Part shown: piece by piece, positions 11,430 to 25,081 of the stretch
Position numbering within the stretch: the stretch's first letter is position 1
How the letters are laid out: the number at the start of each line of letters is the position of its first letter
Assembly: GCA_017562135.1 (NCBI GenBank)
Contig: QEYB01000921.1
Span: forward strand, 744,001-808,000
Direction: 5' to 3'
Source of the DNA: Dipylidium caninum
Taxonomy: Eukaryota; Platyhelminthes; Cestoda; Cyclophyllidea; Dipylidiidae
Length of the DNA: 64,000 nt
Program-made: the position numbers and the translations under genes
The notes under the pieces: generated by a model
Database searches by the model: none
What the model was told of the DNA's origin: nothing
What the model saw: only the letters and a program-made list of their open reading frames with translations

Positions 11430-13283
11430 ATGACTGTGAACGATAAGGCCATTTCAATAAGGCCGAACTGGCTCGGCCAATATGAAAACCCATGGGATTC
11501 TTGGAAAGAAAAGCGAATGAAAGCAGCCTACTATCTTCTTACCAACCGGCCTTCAAAAGATATTTGGCCGTCCTCAAGCGATCCTCAGCTGAATATCTAT
11601 CTGCCAATTTATAAGCCAATTTTTGGTCCTCTCTCTGGTAATACCGACACTAATCGTGGAGTACGCCTCACATGGCTGGGTCACGCCTCTGTCCTCTTTA
11701 ACATTGATGGAGTCAACATTCTTTGTGATCCCATCTTTAGCTCACGCTGCGCCGTCATTGGACCCAAGCGTTATCGTCCCGTTCCCTGCAAGGTAATGTG
11801 TTCCTTTCTTCTCCCTCCCCCCCTTACTGACCACTCATAACAGGTTGAAGATCTTCCTCCGATTCATGCCGTAGTCATCTCACACAACCATTATGATCAT
11901 TTGGATTTGCCAACCATCTCTAAACTAAGTCGACAATTTCCCGATACTATGTGGTGCGTGCCGAACGGCTGTGCGAAATTAATAGCCTCTAAGCTTAATG
12001 GCTTCAAAAGAAGCCATCTTCCGAGCGTTTGGGAGGCAAAATGGTGGGAAGAAAGACCTATTGGCGATGAGAAGGTTCGACTGATTTATACGCCCGCACA
12101 ACACTGGTCTGGTCGCAACATTTTTTTGGACAATAACCGGGTAAATTTATGCAATCAACTATCAACCAACTAAAATGAATTAGTTAGCAATCTTTTTTCA
12201 CAACATAACCCAAGTAGAGTCTTTGGGGTAGTTGGACGTTTGTGGGACCTACACACCGCGCTTGGTTCGGTGGAGATACGGGATATTGTGCGGCTTTTCA
12301 AGAGATCGGAAAGCAGTATGGCCCGATCGACGTTGCAGCCATTCCCATTGGCGCCTACACTCCACGGTATGGAATCATGGAGAGCCGTCTTATTTTGCCC
12401 CTTTTTTTGCTTAAAATTTTCTTCTTTGAGGGCGAAACTCCTGTAAGTGTCAAGTGTTATTTTACTTATTATTAGTAGAGAGTAGCCTTAAGGAATTTTG
12501 ATGATTATGACTGATTTGTAAAGTATTTTTGAAGCGGCGCTCACCACAAATTCAGGTCTATGTACTTCTGTTTTGACGAATAAACTTTGAGTGAATTACA
12601 CAAAGTGTCTCAAATGGTCTCAATTGCTATATTTTTCGAAAAGAAGACATTGTGTTCCACTGTCAATTAATTTTAATAGTTTTAAGATGCTCTTCTCTTC
12701 CCAGCGCTGGCTTTCTTTTGATCTTAACCAGCATGCACATGCACACGTCATAGGATAGCTTTTTTAGACTTTCACAGTCGTTTAACTCCATTTTTCCATT
12801 GCGCAAAATGAAATCAAAGCATTTTTAAGTTGTCTATACACTGTCCTTAATGTCTCACTCTCGAAAGGGACATTTTCTATTGCAGTCCAGTTAATCTGTT
12901 ATTTTTCCTTTTTAATCGTCGTGGCAAACATTTTGGGTGCTTTCCACATCCTTTTGTTAACCATAAAGGCAGATTTTAGGTGTTAGTTGACAACACTATT
13001 TGAATCCAGCTCTTTTTTCACGTTATAGTGAACTATTGAGATTTCAACACGTGAACCCCCAGGAGGCTGTGCAAATTCACTGTGACATTCGGGCTCGACA
13101 CTCCGTTGGTGTGCACTGGGGCACTTTCCACATCGGTCGGGAGGTTAGCCACTTACTCTCTTGCTTTCACTGTTCTTTTGTCAGCAAAAAAAGAGAATTA
13201 TTAGCCTATACGATGCAACTTGGTAAGTTTAGGGCTAATGCCCCATTGTTTTCCAAGTTTCACCTGTAGATTTTGTTTGTTGA
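11430..13283 (+). CDS. NAPEPLD: N-acyl-phosphatidylethanolamine-hydrolysing phospholipase D
   Basis: This zinc metallo-hydrolase releases N-acylethanolamines (anandamide-type lipids) from membrane NAPEs. Exons are 11430-11792, 11844-12140, 12218-12366, 13029-13222 and probably 13270-13283. The metallo-beta-lactamase signature is HNHYDH (135-140), preceded by VVIS as in the family. Further hallmarks are [38 protein letters not shown] and HWGTF, in the expected order. The [16 protein letters not shown] junction across the 662-base intron restores the family spacing exactly. Exon 4 reads through an intron-like 41 bases, adding about seven residues relative to human. The end is uncertain: it either splices to a stop at 13281-13283 or reads through to a stop at 13267-13269. 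Both forms lack the longer C-terminal tail of mammals. An acceptor-like CACATAG lies 14 bases before the ATG. Confidence 0.93.
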
Positions 13284-16200
13284 GAGGATCAGTTGAGATC
13301 GTAAATCATTGAAAAGTAAGGTTCAAGATGCCACTCATTAAGGTATGAAGTGTCAGATTGGAAAAGAATTACCAATTTGGTTATCAATGATAAAAAAATT
13401 GGCAGGATGGCGCCTCGTGTGTCAGCAGAGTGTATTCCATCTCTAACCGGCTAAGTGATTGACTCGCCAGTCATGAAAAGACAAGTTTATCACAATCAAA
13501 CAGCTTGTTAAGACTACTAATATCAAAAGAATCCGTAATCGGTACAAATCCGTAGGAGTTTAGTCTGTCCACGTGTCATGAACATGCATTTCAAGTGGAT
13601 GGGCGACGGTTACTCCACACTTCCTCATTTACTTTGTCTACCCCGAGGCATCAGCAATGTCAGGACGCCTTGAATCATGTTGGGTTATCATCTTTAGCCG
13701 TTTGCATAGAAGTTTTCACCACCATTTCGTATTGAATACGATTGTCATTGGCAAAGCATCATGTTTGAGCGACTAGACAATGCCTTATTGGAGTCCCTGT
13801 TCTCTTCTTCTTCTTCTTCTTCTTCATCTCACTTGCCATCTCTGAGTCTGTGCTGCCGACTGTGCTTCCATTCATCACTCGCACCGGCACACTCTACTGC
13901 CATTCGTTGAGTTCTTTGCTGAGCCGTGCCTAAACGAGCAGGCCCACGGCAGGGTCTCCTGGGGCCTCTTTGGCACTCTGTGTTGTTCTCCCGCGGTAGT
14001 GTTTCGGTCTTCCTCACCCTCCTCGTTTTAACCGGAGATCCCGGCTTAATGTGGCCTCTATGCTCACCCTTACGACGATCAGCAACTTGTCATGTGGTAT
14101 TTAGTGCGTTTAGAGACGCAACCCGACAAAAAGCCACTTCTTCCTCTTCTGCTGCATTAGTGTAATCGTAGTCGCGTTTGTGTTTACCTGGTTAACGCGA
14201 CATGTGACTGATTATCTTCTCTCTCGTTAAATTACCTTTTACAAAAGGACGTGGCAGCACGAGAAGGAGGTGTTTTTCTGCGCGCACTCGTTCAATGGAG
14301 CATATTTATGTAGATAATTCTATACGACCAAATTCACCTCTTAAAACCTATATATTGAAAGCATTCGTGTTTCAGTCAATCAACTGCAAAATTGTAAAAA
14401 GCTGAAAGATTGTGAAAAGCCGAAAGATATGCGAAAGTGACTAAACGGGTGCTGACTCCAGGATATGAATTTAAAAAAGAGTTTCAAGACTCTGGGTAAT
14501 CTTACTGTCCACCGAGGCATTTGTCGCTTGCTTTCATTTGATGGAGATTCATGATGTCACCAAACTGTCCATCTCAAACACCACGTGGAGACAAAAAAAA
14601 TTTCATATGCAAGAGAGGAAACACGTGCGTTAGACGATGCTAACCGAGATATTGTCAGGTGATATCGATGCCGCGTTTTAATGACTACTTGGGAATACAA
14701 GGTTAAATGCTTTGACGAAAATTAATCTGCCTTCTCAACCGCAAAAGATTAAGTTGCATTCAGGCTAAACCGCGCACTTTAAATTTATGATTCATAAAAC
14801 TTTTTCCAGTGAGCAGTGATTCTTTTGTTTTATGTTTTTTATTTCCTCAAAACGGCTTTACTTCCACCATCCTCGAAAACACTCCATAATAATTCCTACA
14901 ACTCAAAAACACTTTAAGACGCCGAATTATTAGTAGACTGAAAGTGGTTATAGGAGGTTTAAACGCAAGACTGCAGACTCCTTTCTCATTAGGAATCTTA
15001 ATCGGTTTTAAGATTAGAAGCCACCAGAGTGACTTAAAACAATCAGTTGATTTACCTGTTAGAGTAGTTGTTGATGCTCACCCCTGTATATGACCTTTAC
15101 TGCAGAGAAAAATGAAACCAGGATTTAATAATGGCGTTCCGGATTCAAATTAAAGTATGTTAGAAGTTGAAATCAGCACTAAGGTTGCGCCCTTTTACTA
15201 GCCGACTAACTTTTTGACAGATCTATCATATGAATGAAGGAATACGAACCGTCTTGGTGGCAGTTTTTTCCTATAGCGATCCATTATATTGTCCGAACAA
15301 ACCCCAGATAAACATTATATAACGTATTAATGTACAAGCATTTAATAAATGATTTGGAATATTTCTGCTAGTCTTCTTTGAATGAAATGTTGACACCTCA
15401 ACTTTGCTTTTGTTCTGTCACTTCCTTTGTGGAGCGCTCTCCTCAACATTTTTCTCCGATTTCCCCATGCGAGGTTCTGCTGATTACCGTAGATGTTGTG
15501 CTCGATTTGTTATTTACTTGAGAATTTTCTCTCGTTCATCCATCTCCACAAACTCTTGACCATTATATTCTCCGGTAGCAAACTTTAGACGACCATGTCT
15601 TTGTTTAGCAGTCCTTAGTAAAGTAAATTGAAATGTTTCCGATGTGCTGAACTCTTTTTCCATGTGGGCAGTAGTTGATACGATTCAATATTTCAAGGTA
15701 GTCGGTCGGTCTCTCTGATCGCCCCCTCGAAATGTAAGAACTTTCCACCCACTGAGCGGTTGATCTCTCGCATTAGAATGGTATTTTTCGTACCAAAGTA
15801 GACGTATACTATGCAGAGGCCGCTCCTCAAACTCCCTCTTCACAAATTCCCTGCCTCCTTTCATCTACCACGCCTCTGACTCCTAAGAGACTGTTGTTGT
15901 GCCTGACTCTCATGTATTGTTAACATTCAAGACTTAAAGCCGAGTGGATGAGTGCGTGAGTCGTAAAAATAGTTGCCTTGCACAATCACCGGTGGGCCTC
16001 ATCATACGCCGCCACCGCCATCATCGTTAACGTCGTAAGAGGAATTCAAAATACCTGCATTACCTGTTAATAAACTGGAGATATGGTATAGATTGCATGC
16101 TGTCAAACATTTGTCGGCTCAAGCGCGGAAGACCATCACTTCACTCACTTGCTACTTAGCTATCGTCGGTACGTTGTGAAACACACACACGTACACACGC

Positions 16201-19200
16201 TACGTCATACCTTTGCAGCCCTACATGAAGCCGAAACGCGACCTCGCGGCAGCCCTCGACGCGGTCGGATTGACGGAGAAGGACTTCAGGACCCTCCACC
16301 ATGGCCAGTCGTTGTGCTACCGACGAGAACCCGCGGAAGCCCTCGCCATTGAGTAGTCTCCGCCTCCCACCGCCCTCCACCACGAATGGGAGAGGGCGTT
16401 CTACGCAACATGTCTTTCCTTGTACACTAACGCCTTCCTTAACCTCGCAGTTGCTCGCCTCTGTGAGGCAGATTAGCCCACCCTCGATTGTATCTAAAAA
16501 GGCTTGGTGACACATTGCGTCGAGCTCTGTGAGGCCCTGGAGTTGTTCCATTTGCTGCATCCCCCAGTTGTGTGTGAAAAATGGCATTCGGGTGTAATAT
16601 GTGTGCTACCTTTGGAGTGATTTTGTGTGCAAAACAACATGCCTCGTTGGAAATTACCTTGTCTGGAACTTTCCACATTTTGGAGGAGATTTTACTGCCA
16701 GCGTCACACATTAGTGACGGTCTAAACTTGTGTGACAAGAATTCTCTAATGGAGCTTTACTAAACCAAAGTTGGTGCCATCTCCTGTGGCCCAGACAGGT
16801 TGGTTGGACGCAAAGTAAGGAGGTTGGCAGCGGGGCACTGTACGGGCCCGCGGAAGGTATTCACCTCTCTCACCCCTGAACACCCACTCCGTGGATCACT
16901 GGGGTATCGCAATGTCAGTGCTTTCGTCTGCAGAAAGGCAATTAGCCCGGTTTGATGGTGAATATCTCGGCAACACAATCAGTGTTTCATAAGATGGCGG
17001 AAAAAAAGTATTTTTCCCGACTTTGACAATCAATTTGGACTCACCACTACGCGATAAAAAACAAACAAAAAAACTCGAGGGAGAGGTTATCTGAATCTTG
17101 AGGATAACCGCGTTGAGTCTTTTTGTTAAGCTAACACACACACATTGCATCTTTTGCGGTCGCCGCTCGGGTCAGAGCCAAGCGAGAGTATTAAAGAGAA
17201 AGGCGGAGAGACACCGAGTCTCGGCAAGACTGCCACCGAGGTCCTTTAAATTTACACCAAGTGGATTAAAAAATGGATGGGGGCAAACAGTGCCATCTTT
17301 TATTCGAGAAAACACAAGTAAATGAGGAAAGTTTGACAATCGCATGAAGGGAGGTGCAGTTCTCGAATGAGTTGTGACTATCCTCCTCGGCGGGTGGGAG
17401 CTAGGAGCGCAGATACCCAAAAATAGCTCGTCCACGTGGCAGCCCACACTCTCAATGGCGGAGGTGGCGGTATGTGGGTGGATGGATGGAGAGAGGGAAG
17501 AGAGAAGGGAGCACTGCGCTCATGCGATGCGTCGAAAAGTGGACGTGTTGCATGCTAATTTGGCATTATTCACTGGCCGATTCGTTCGTGGTCGCTGCAT
17601 AATCTGTGGACACAACGATGGCACCGAGCGATAAATCAGATGGAAGGCCCGTGGCACACACCCGACCGCTTAGGTTAGTCCACTTGGACAGCATTCTGCT
17701 TGACAATTCCTTCCAACATAACCATTTTTGATTTTCTACTGTGTTGATTAGGTAGAGAAAGTCGGATGGGTGATTTGGAAAAAAGTTAAGTAGGGTGGTA
17801 AAACACTGGATGTCTGTGGTATCCCTCCAAGTTACCTCGTCTAATTAAAAGTGATTGTTCCGAACAGTGAGGAGGGAAGATTGTTCCATATTTAGTATTG
17901 GCGAATTAACTACGATTATTTTTTTGTGTACCTCTTGCAGCTGCCTTCACCAACCTGGGTGATTGGCGGTTTACGCAACACAAAAGCGCAATTTAGCCTA
18001 GATCTAGTGGAGAACAATGTCCGCACATCGAAACACTCAAATAAGGGCGTGTTAGCTAACCTCGGGGAGAAGACTTCGTGTGTCTACTTCATCCGCCTAC
18101 GTTTCCATCTGAGCCAAGCATTATAAGGCTAGTTGTTGCAATAAATCACCTACTCACTGGTGCTCTTATTTTCACCTAACCTAATAGCCTCAGACCACAT
18201 GAACCACCGACTAAATAACTTCTAATTCTTCTGAAAACGTGTTGGAGAATATATACAATTCGCACAAACTTTTCAGCCCTGTGATTGGTCAAATTGAATT
18301 TGAAATTCAATGCGCTCTATAAAGTGATTGGTTTACCCGCTAATTGGTGTATGGCGTGTTTATTTTTGTCGGGAAAACTGCCAATTAAAATGAGCGGAAA
18401 AATTATTTGACCGAAAAGGTGAATCAAACGCGGCACCTTCATCACCTGTCAAGCGTCGGCAACCATGGCTGCTAGGAAATGTACGAACCTTACATACTGT
18501 GTACGTTTCAAATTAAATCCGGTTTCTACTCGTAGTTTTCGGCTAAAAAGAAAATGCTTGTGTGTCTCAACTCACTCGAAAGAGAAAGCTTCGCTTTTCC
18601 AGAACCCCAAAGACTTACATGGTGTTCGATGAGAACTTCATCCGAAGGTCTAGACGTTGTCTTTTTTTTTCTCGACATGTTGAGGCAGTATTTCGAGAAG
18701 TGAGGGAAGAAAGTGTACTAAAATAGCTTCAATCCCACTACCATGCGATGTCCAGATAATAAAGTTTTGGCGGAATAAAAGGCTCACTCCTCTAATCCTT
18801 CTAACATCTAAAAATATATTCATATCTCGCGTCATTTTTGTTCATATTTAGGCCTCTCCTTATCTCATCATTCCCATACCATCTTATTGTTCCACTTTCG
18901 TCGTGAATTTCTTACCATCAATTGCCCTTAATGAAATAATTCGATTGACCTGTTTCTTATGATTTTCACCAAAGGCTTGTCAGTCCTCCTCCGACGATGC
19001 CTTCACCTTCACCACCTCATTCCGGGCGTGAATCATCGGCAATAATAAATTTTCCTGTTGCACTGTCAACTGACATCACTTTCTAAGTCGGAATTGCCTT
19101 GCTGCCAAATGAGACTGGCGTTACGCTAACCACTGTCACCACGGCAATTTGAGGCACCCTGTTGCCCTCAAATTTGTCGACTTTTTAGAAAGTGGAATTT

Positions 19201-22200
19201 TATATGTCCTGAGGGGGAGGGGACAGCCCGATGCCACTCACTGGGAAACGGCCTCATTTAAGGCGGACGGGCAGAATGATGGCGGTAGGGCGAGGCCTCA
19301 ACAATAAAGACGTGTTGGCAATCCTATTGACAACGCTGTTTGACAACATATTTTTTGTCATTCCCCTCGATGTTATTGTTTTCAGGCCTTTGTTTTTCCA
19401 CCCTCGCTGACCATCTGCGATCACACGGGCGTCACAGCTTACAGTCGACTCCCACCCTACTTATGCATTTGGTATACATGCTTTCATTTGTTTATTTCGC
19501 CTATCAGCGTCAATATGGTGTTTACGACGATAGTAGCAGCGAGGCTGGAACGTACTCATTTCGGGGTTGAGGGCATTTGCCGACATTCGAGGACGAAAGG
19601 CCGAGAGGCCGGCCACATGGCCCACGTCTTTGGTCCACCACTGTGTGATGTCGGGCGAGCTGACCGAAAAGTAGCCAGTTCTTTGATTCCCATTCGGGGG
19701 GAGAGAGGACCTTTCCCGCCCCCCATTAGTCTCGGAGAGGAGCTCTGGAACCTTCCAGTCCTCCCGCCAAGGAATGATGTGTTTTACACGCAAGTCCGTT
19801 TGTGTATGGAGGGCACAGAGGACTGCCACACAGTATGAGGGTTTTTTCCAAATGGTTTAGATGAGGGTGCTTAAAATGTCTAACCACTCATGCCAGTCAC
19901 AAAACGTCATACTTGATAACTGTGAAATATACGTTCTTAATATCAATGATTGAATGAATGCGAGACTGTTTCTTTACGTCCTGCAGACTTCTTCGCTTTT
20001 GTAATCGACGGTAGAGATTTGGCATTACGACAGGATCGGAGCAGACTGCGCCCCTGTGCCGGTGGTCCCCACCGCGTCTCCACCTTCCATCCTAGGCCTG
20101 ATCAACCGTTTTGGCAGGCGAAAAAAACGCATTTGAGGTTAAATTGCTGAATGAAACCCAATTATACGCAAATGTTGTGCCGAACTCCGCCAGACTAAGA
20201 CTTATTACAGCCTCGACTGTTTATCCTCCCACCTCAAACTTACTGACGCTCGCAAGTCCTGATGAGTTGATGATAAGCGCCAAAATGCGCAACCCATGTC
20301 AGCGTTCATAGGGCGTACTCACACTCCTTCAGCTGTGCCTCCCTTTACTCGCCATCTGTCAACTCGTGGCCTGACACTCGAGCTCTCGGCTTAGCACGGC
20401 TTAAGGGAGCACTCCGACGCTCCGATTGTAATTAAAATCTACGGAACTCCGTGCAGCCTGTCACAGGTACTAAGAGAAGTAAGAAGGTTTCCTTAATCAC
20501 ATCCTCGTAAAGGAATTCTTCCCCGTGAGGGAGAAACTTGGCCCTACTCCGGTGACAGATGAGTGATGCCTTGGGAGGGAACGGAGGGGAGACGGAAAGG
20601 AGGGTGGTGGTTAGTTCACCGCACTAAAAAGACATGAAATATGAGCTTGTTGGTTTCATTCACCGTTCCCTTACAAAGCCCTGGGCGGAACGGTAGTGTC
20701 CCTTTGAATGCTGTTACCAAGGCAATCGAGAAACGCATTTGGAAACAACAACATTCGCTATTTATGGACTTCCTCTTTTTGAATAGTGTATGACTTCTTC
20801 TTCTCACAGTCAGGATACCCTCCTTTGACACACAACTAACTCTCTCCTAAAAAGCACGTGGGATTCCATGGTTTGCTTGGAAACACATAAGTCGTTTATT
20901 ATTAATTCGAAAATACTCCTCTTCGGCGATAAAGGCGATTGTAGGCGAGTAGAAGACCTTTTCCGGTACTCACTGCTCGTCTTGTCGTCTGACAGCTAGT
21001 CCGGCCGGCAGGGGATTAAGGAAAGGAATGACTCTTTTGTGTACTAATCCTACGTCGACGAAGGCGGCAGTACGTCGGCGTGCCTCCACATGTTGTGCAA
21101 ACCACGGCGTAATCTGTGACAAGCCTAAGAAGCACTGAGAATACCCTTATACCCAATCATCTGGAAATTTTGCACTACAAAAATGACGGCCTTAGTGACA
21201 TCATTGCAATTGGAATGGCTTTTGGCTGGCGTTTGACATCCACCACCATAAAACGCTATCGTTGATAGGTATGAAAATGAAACAGAAATCATTGCTCCAA
21301 TACTTCAAAAATGGTCTTTCTACATCGGTATAAACAAATGTAACCCGACCTCTACGCCAAACAAAATCAGGTCCATCGAAGTAACTGACCTGATTCACTG
21401 TTTCTCAGAGAATTTGGCCGTCCATTTTTGGTGGCCGCAAAGCTGAACGCCTCTCTATCATGGCTCTCATTGGGAGTCGCCCATTACCCAGTAAAAACCT
21501 TGAAAGGCAACTCAATTCTCGGCCAATTAAACCGCCTCGAAGGAGTTACGACTTCAGATCCTCTTGACTCCGTGGGGTGTCAGCTTGAGTGTTTTGAGAC
21601 ACCTCGGCCACTCATGCCAACCAATCGAAATAAGATGATATAAACATATATTATACATGTGAGACACAGGGATATGAGTAAATGGGCATATTTAGCCGTT
21701 GAAAAGGGTCGACAATTGACACAGGCGAAGGGGAAGTGGACGGAACGAAAGGAGAAGAGACACAAAAACTTGGCACTATTCCACAAGACAATTGAAATTT
21801 AAATTATACTTGAAGAGAAAGTGGGAGAGGGAGAAAGAGGAGCAAGACTGGAGTGAAAGACGGCATTGGAGACAGTAGGAAGGAGAGGGTGAAGTGCACA
21901 TCAATGACAACATTCCTGCTCACCCATGATAACGAAACGACGGCGAAAGAAGAAGAAGTATCCCAAACAAGCGCCCAAGAGTAGAGAAACACAGAGATAG
22001 ACGTTGTAGGTCATAAAGACGAGCATCAACAGATAGGAGATGAAAAGCTGAACTCCATGTATGAAAGTCTGTATTATGTGGTCCAGAGCACAGTAGCTTC
22101 TCCATCTAAGAAAAAAGGTAAGAAAATGTCAACAGTCGTAGCCACAAGAAAATACACAAGAAACTACACAAGAAACTAGTCCAAAAGTATGTTTATTTAA

Positions 22201-24040
22201 TTGCAATGAGAAAGTGAATATTCCGATTAACTCAGGAAGTTCTCCGCTTTGCTGTTGTTTCGCGAAAGATGTTCATTCCCAAGCCTACTCAAACGGCCTT
22301 TAGGGAGGCGAGTTTACTTGCGTACGGGAAACAGGATACCGTGCGAAGCGAAGAATAACTAGATTATCCCGGTAATCATATGAAAAGGCGTACATTATCG
22401 CAGCAGATCAAATTTGGTTTCGTTTTACATAGAAAATTGAATGACTTCTACTTAACCAGAGCATGGAAATGAGAAAGTAGCGTCTAAAGTAATCCATTGA
22501 TTTGATTTTTTAGCATAAGACTTTAGCATAATACTCTACAAGAAGTGCCAATGGTTGGGACAAACAATCTTCTACATATGCGTGAAAATACGACCTAGAT
22601 GACTTGATATTTATATAACTGTGAATAAATACACCCAGTGTTCTCAATGTGCATTTGCGAATTCACAGACAATTCTCTGCGCACGTCGACTATAAATTAG
22701 AAACCTAATAAAAGCAAAACAGCAATAACATGGAAGAAAGGATTATAACATGGGGAGAAGAAAGAAACATCAAGTGATAAACGCAAAAAAATGGAAACAA
22801 CAAGTAACTATATGAATAGGATTCTGATTATTTGTGAGATTAAAAAGGAGAATTTATAGAAAACGTAAGAGTATGGGCTAAAATAAAAAATAATCGTTAG
22901 AATGGCTGAGAAGGTGTAAAATGGTCGTATATCACTTAACAGTCCGACATCTAACCAACTTGGAAAATGAGATGATGACATAAAAATGATGTCGAAGATT
23001 GCGATGAGGTAAAAATAATAAAACAAGGCCGCCTCATTCCAATATTAATTGGGTGTTGGTTAGGTAAAACAAATAACGGATGTCAAATTATTTGGAAATA
23101 GTTACCTTAGAAGATGATTTGGAGTGACGCTAACAGAATAGGAGATCGAAATAAATTACGATCACAAACGGTATACAATCATTAATAATAAAAATCGGAT
23201 ATCATGGAAATAAAGGAAAATTTACGAGAAACCCGTTCCTTGAACTAAAGGAACTACATGATCCTCGTGATGAACACCAGCAGCAGCGGAAGCCGGAGGA
23301 TCAACTTCTTCCTCATGCATAACAGCATTTGTGTGTTGAAACATCCGTAATGAACTCAAATTACGCACAAGAAGACGATCACGGAATCCCTATACAGTAC
23401 CATTGTGTCGGTTACACAAATTAGAATAAGTATGACAAAGAATCATAATAAAATCCATTAGACAGAAAGTATTCGGGAAGTACCCTAATTCCTTCATAGA
23501 TGACAGCCAGAAGGAAAATTCCGACACAGGCACCAACCAATTCTGGAGACAACGACCATAAATAACACATCTCTTACTTCCGACAGTGTCTATGTACCAG
23601 GGTCCGAAGAGGAAATAAAAAGGTAGATCGACATTAAAATACATCTAAATAAATAGAAACCTTTGGCCATTATCCCTACCTTCATTGCATGCATGTTATG
23701 ATTTGTTCCCTCAACTGAAGGGGCAGATGTGTGACCCATATGGTCCATTTGTTTGGGAAGCTGATTTTCCATTCTGACGGTGACTTGCTTTTTTGAAGTG
23801 GCTGCCGCGGCACACCGTTTGACAAACAAACAAAGCGACCGCTATTTTGAGAAGGTTGATTGTTGATGTAAACAACTTTAAAATCGAATTGTCAACATGT
23901 TGATGTCGATCGATAAACTTAATTCATTTACGCCTTCGAGTGCCAACATTTTTTATTCTGATGATCTCTGATTTCAGCTGTGTCGTTCAGCACAACAAGT
24001 GAATCGGAAAACACGGCTCCTCATGGCGATCCCGTCTAAT
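13284..24040. other. gene-poor 10.7-kb region
   Basis: No splice-consistent gene or known domain was found on either strand. Overlapping open frames of 100-143 codons occur around 16.2-16.6 kb and 19.5-19.8 kb on both strands at once. They look like low-stop-density sequence rather than genes. The region 13.8-19.8 kb is richer in G and C than 22-24 kb, which is AT-rich. Regulatory or non-coding RNA content cannot be excluded. Confidence 0.4.
13801..13826 (+). repeat. (TCT)n microsatellite
   Basis: Nearly pure TTC/TCT trinucleotide run of about eight units in intergenic DNA downstream of NAPE-PLD. Confidence 0.7.
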
Positions 24041-24044
24041 CCTT

Positions 24045-24311
24045 TTGTTCACACCCGGCTTAATGAACACATTAGACCTATTGTCACGGCCGCACTTGTT
24101 TTCGGTTTTAGATTTTTTATACTACGCCTCCTTCAGACAGGAGCCTGGATTTGAAACGGTACTTCATCCAACTCTTTCAACAGATCTCGCGCCGCCGGAT
24201 TGCGATTTTTCCAGATGGTTAAAGCATTCATTAGGATGCGAAAGATTTAAAAAATTCCCGGGAATGAAATGCGCCTGCAAAATTTTCCAACACAAAATCC
24301 GGCGACCTTTT
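24045..24311 (+). mobile_element. mariner-type transposase fragment (C-terminal)
   Basis: From about 24159 the frame reads VLHPTLSTDLAPPDCDF, then a WLKH..L..ERFKKF block. This is the catalytic C-terminal segment of Tc1/mariner transposases, where a HP.YSPDLAP.D..LF motif carries the third acidic residue. The match is about 45-50 residues, and the upstream residues do not form a transposase. No inverted repeats were identified. It is a short dead remnant, separate from the copy at 34 kb. Confidence 0.7.
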
Positions 24312-24319
24312 TAAAAAAT

Positions 24320-25081
24320 GAGCAAGACAATTGCTGGTAAAATTATTAAGAGTTGGGAGAGGTTTTGTTGAATACAATGAATGATTACCTCAAATAATAC
24401 ACGTTTTTCGTGAAGCAAAAATATGGCGGTTACCTTCGCTTTACCTAACGTATTCGAGCTACGATTCTTCCGGTTAAACTAGTTTTTCCCGTTCGCAAAG
24501 TAAACAACGTACACCGAATGAAATCACACAGGAACGACAAATATCAAGGCAGTTATGGAAACACGAGAGCCAGAAGTCGCCCACATCGAATCTCTTCAAT
24601 GAGGAAAGAGAGAGCAACAAAGACACATCAAGAAGAGAGTATTACACACAACAAAACAAAAATGATATGTCACGCGAAAAGAAACTAACAAAACATCTCA
24701 AATAAAGCAAAAGGAGTTAATAAAAGAAAGCGAATCATGGCGACTTATCCGCAATCCTTTGCAGCAGTTCCAAAAAACTAAAATGAAGGTCGTTTAATTT
24801 GTCGGCTATCCACAAATTACAAATTTTTTTGTAAATTTTAAACTCACAGCATTTTTATCGCAGATTTCGGGTGCTTGTATTCGGGAAAAATTTTCTCTAT
24901 CGGCTCTTTAGGCAGTGGGCCGTACACTAATTCCTCCCTAGGATTGGATAAATAGGGAAAATATCACGCTGCTGAGAGCCACTCCTAAAAATATTTCTCT
25001 AACTTGGGTGAACCCACTTTTTTCCAAAAAAAGAGTAAAGTTCCCATAATAACAACTTCGATATATCTAAACCAAGGTGTC
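24320..25081. other. intergenic, nothing recognised
   Basis: AT-rich spacer downstream of the RILP-like gene. Its 3' UTR presumably lies here, but no clean AATAAA close to the stop was found on the minus strand. Confidence 0.35.

Noticed and set aside
16156..16587. 143-codon minus-strand frame
   Set aside because: No recognisable domain, and plus-strand frames are open at the same place; the region simply has few stops.
19461..19838. Overlapping 122- and 116-codon frames on opposite strands
   Set aside because: Mutually overlapping, no domain and no splice partners.
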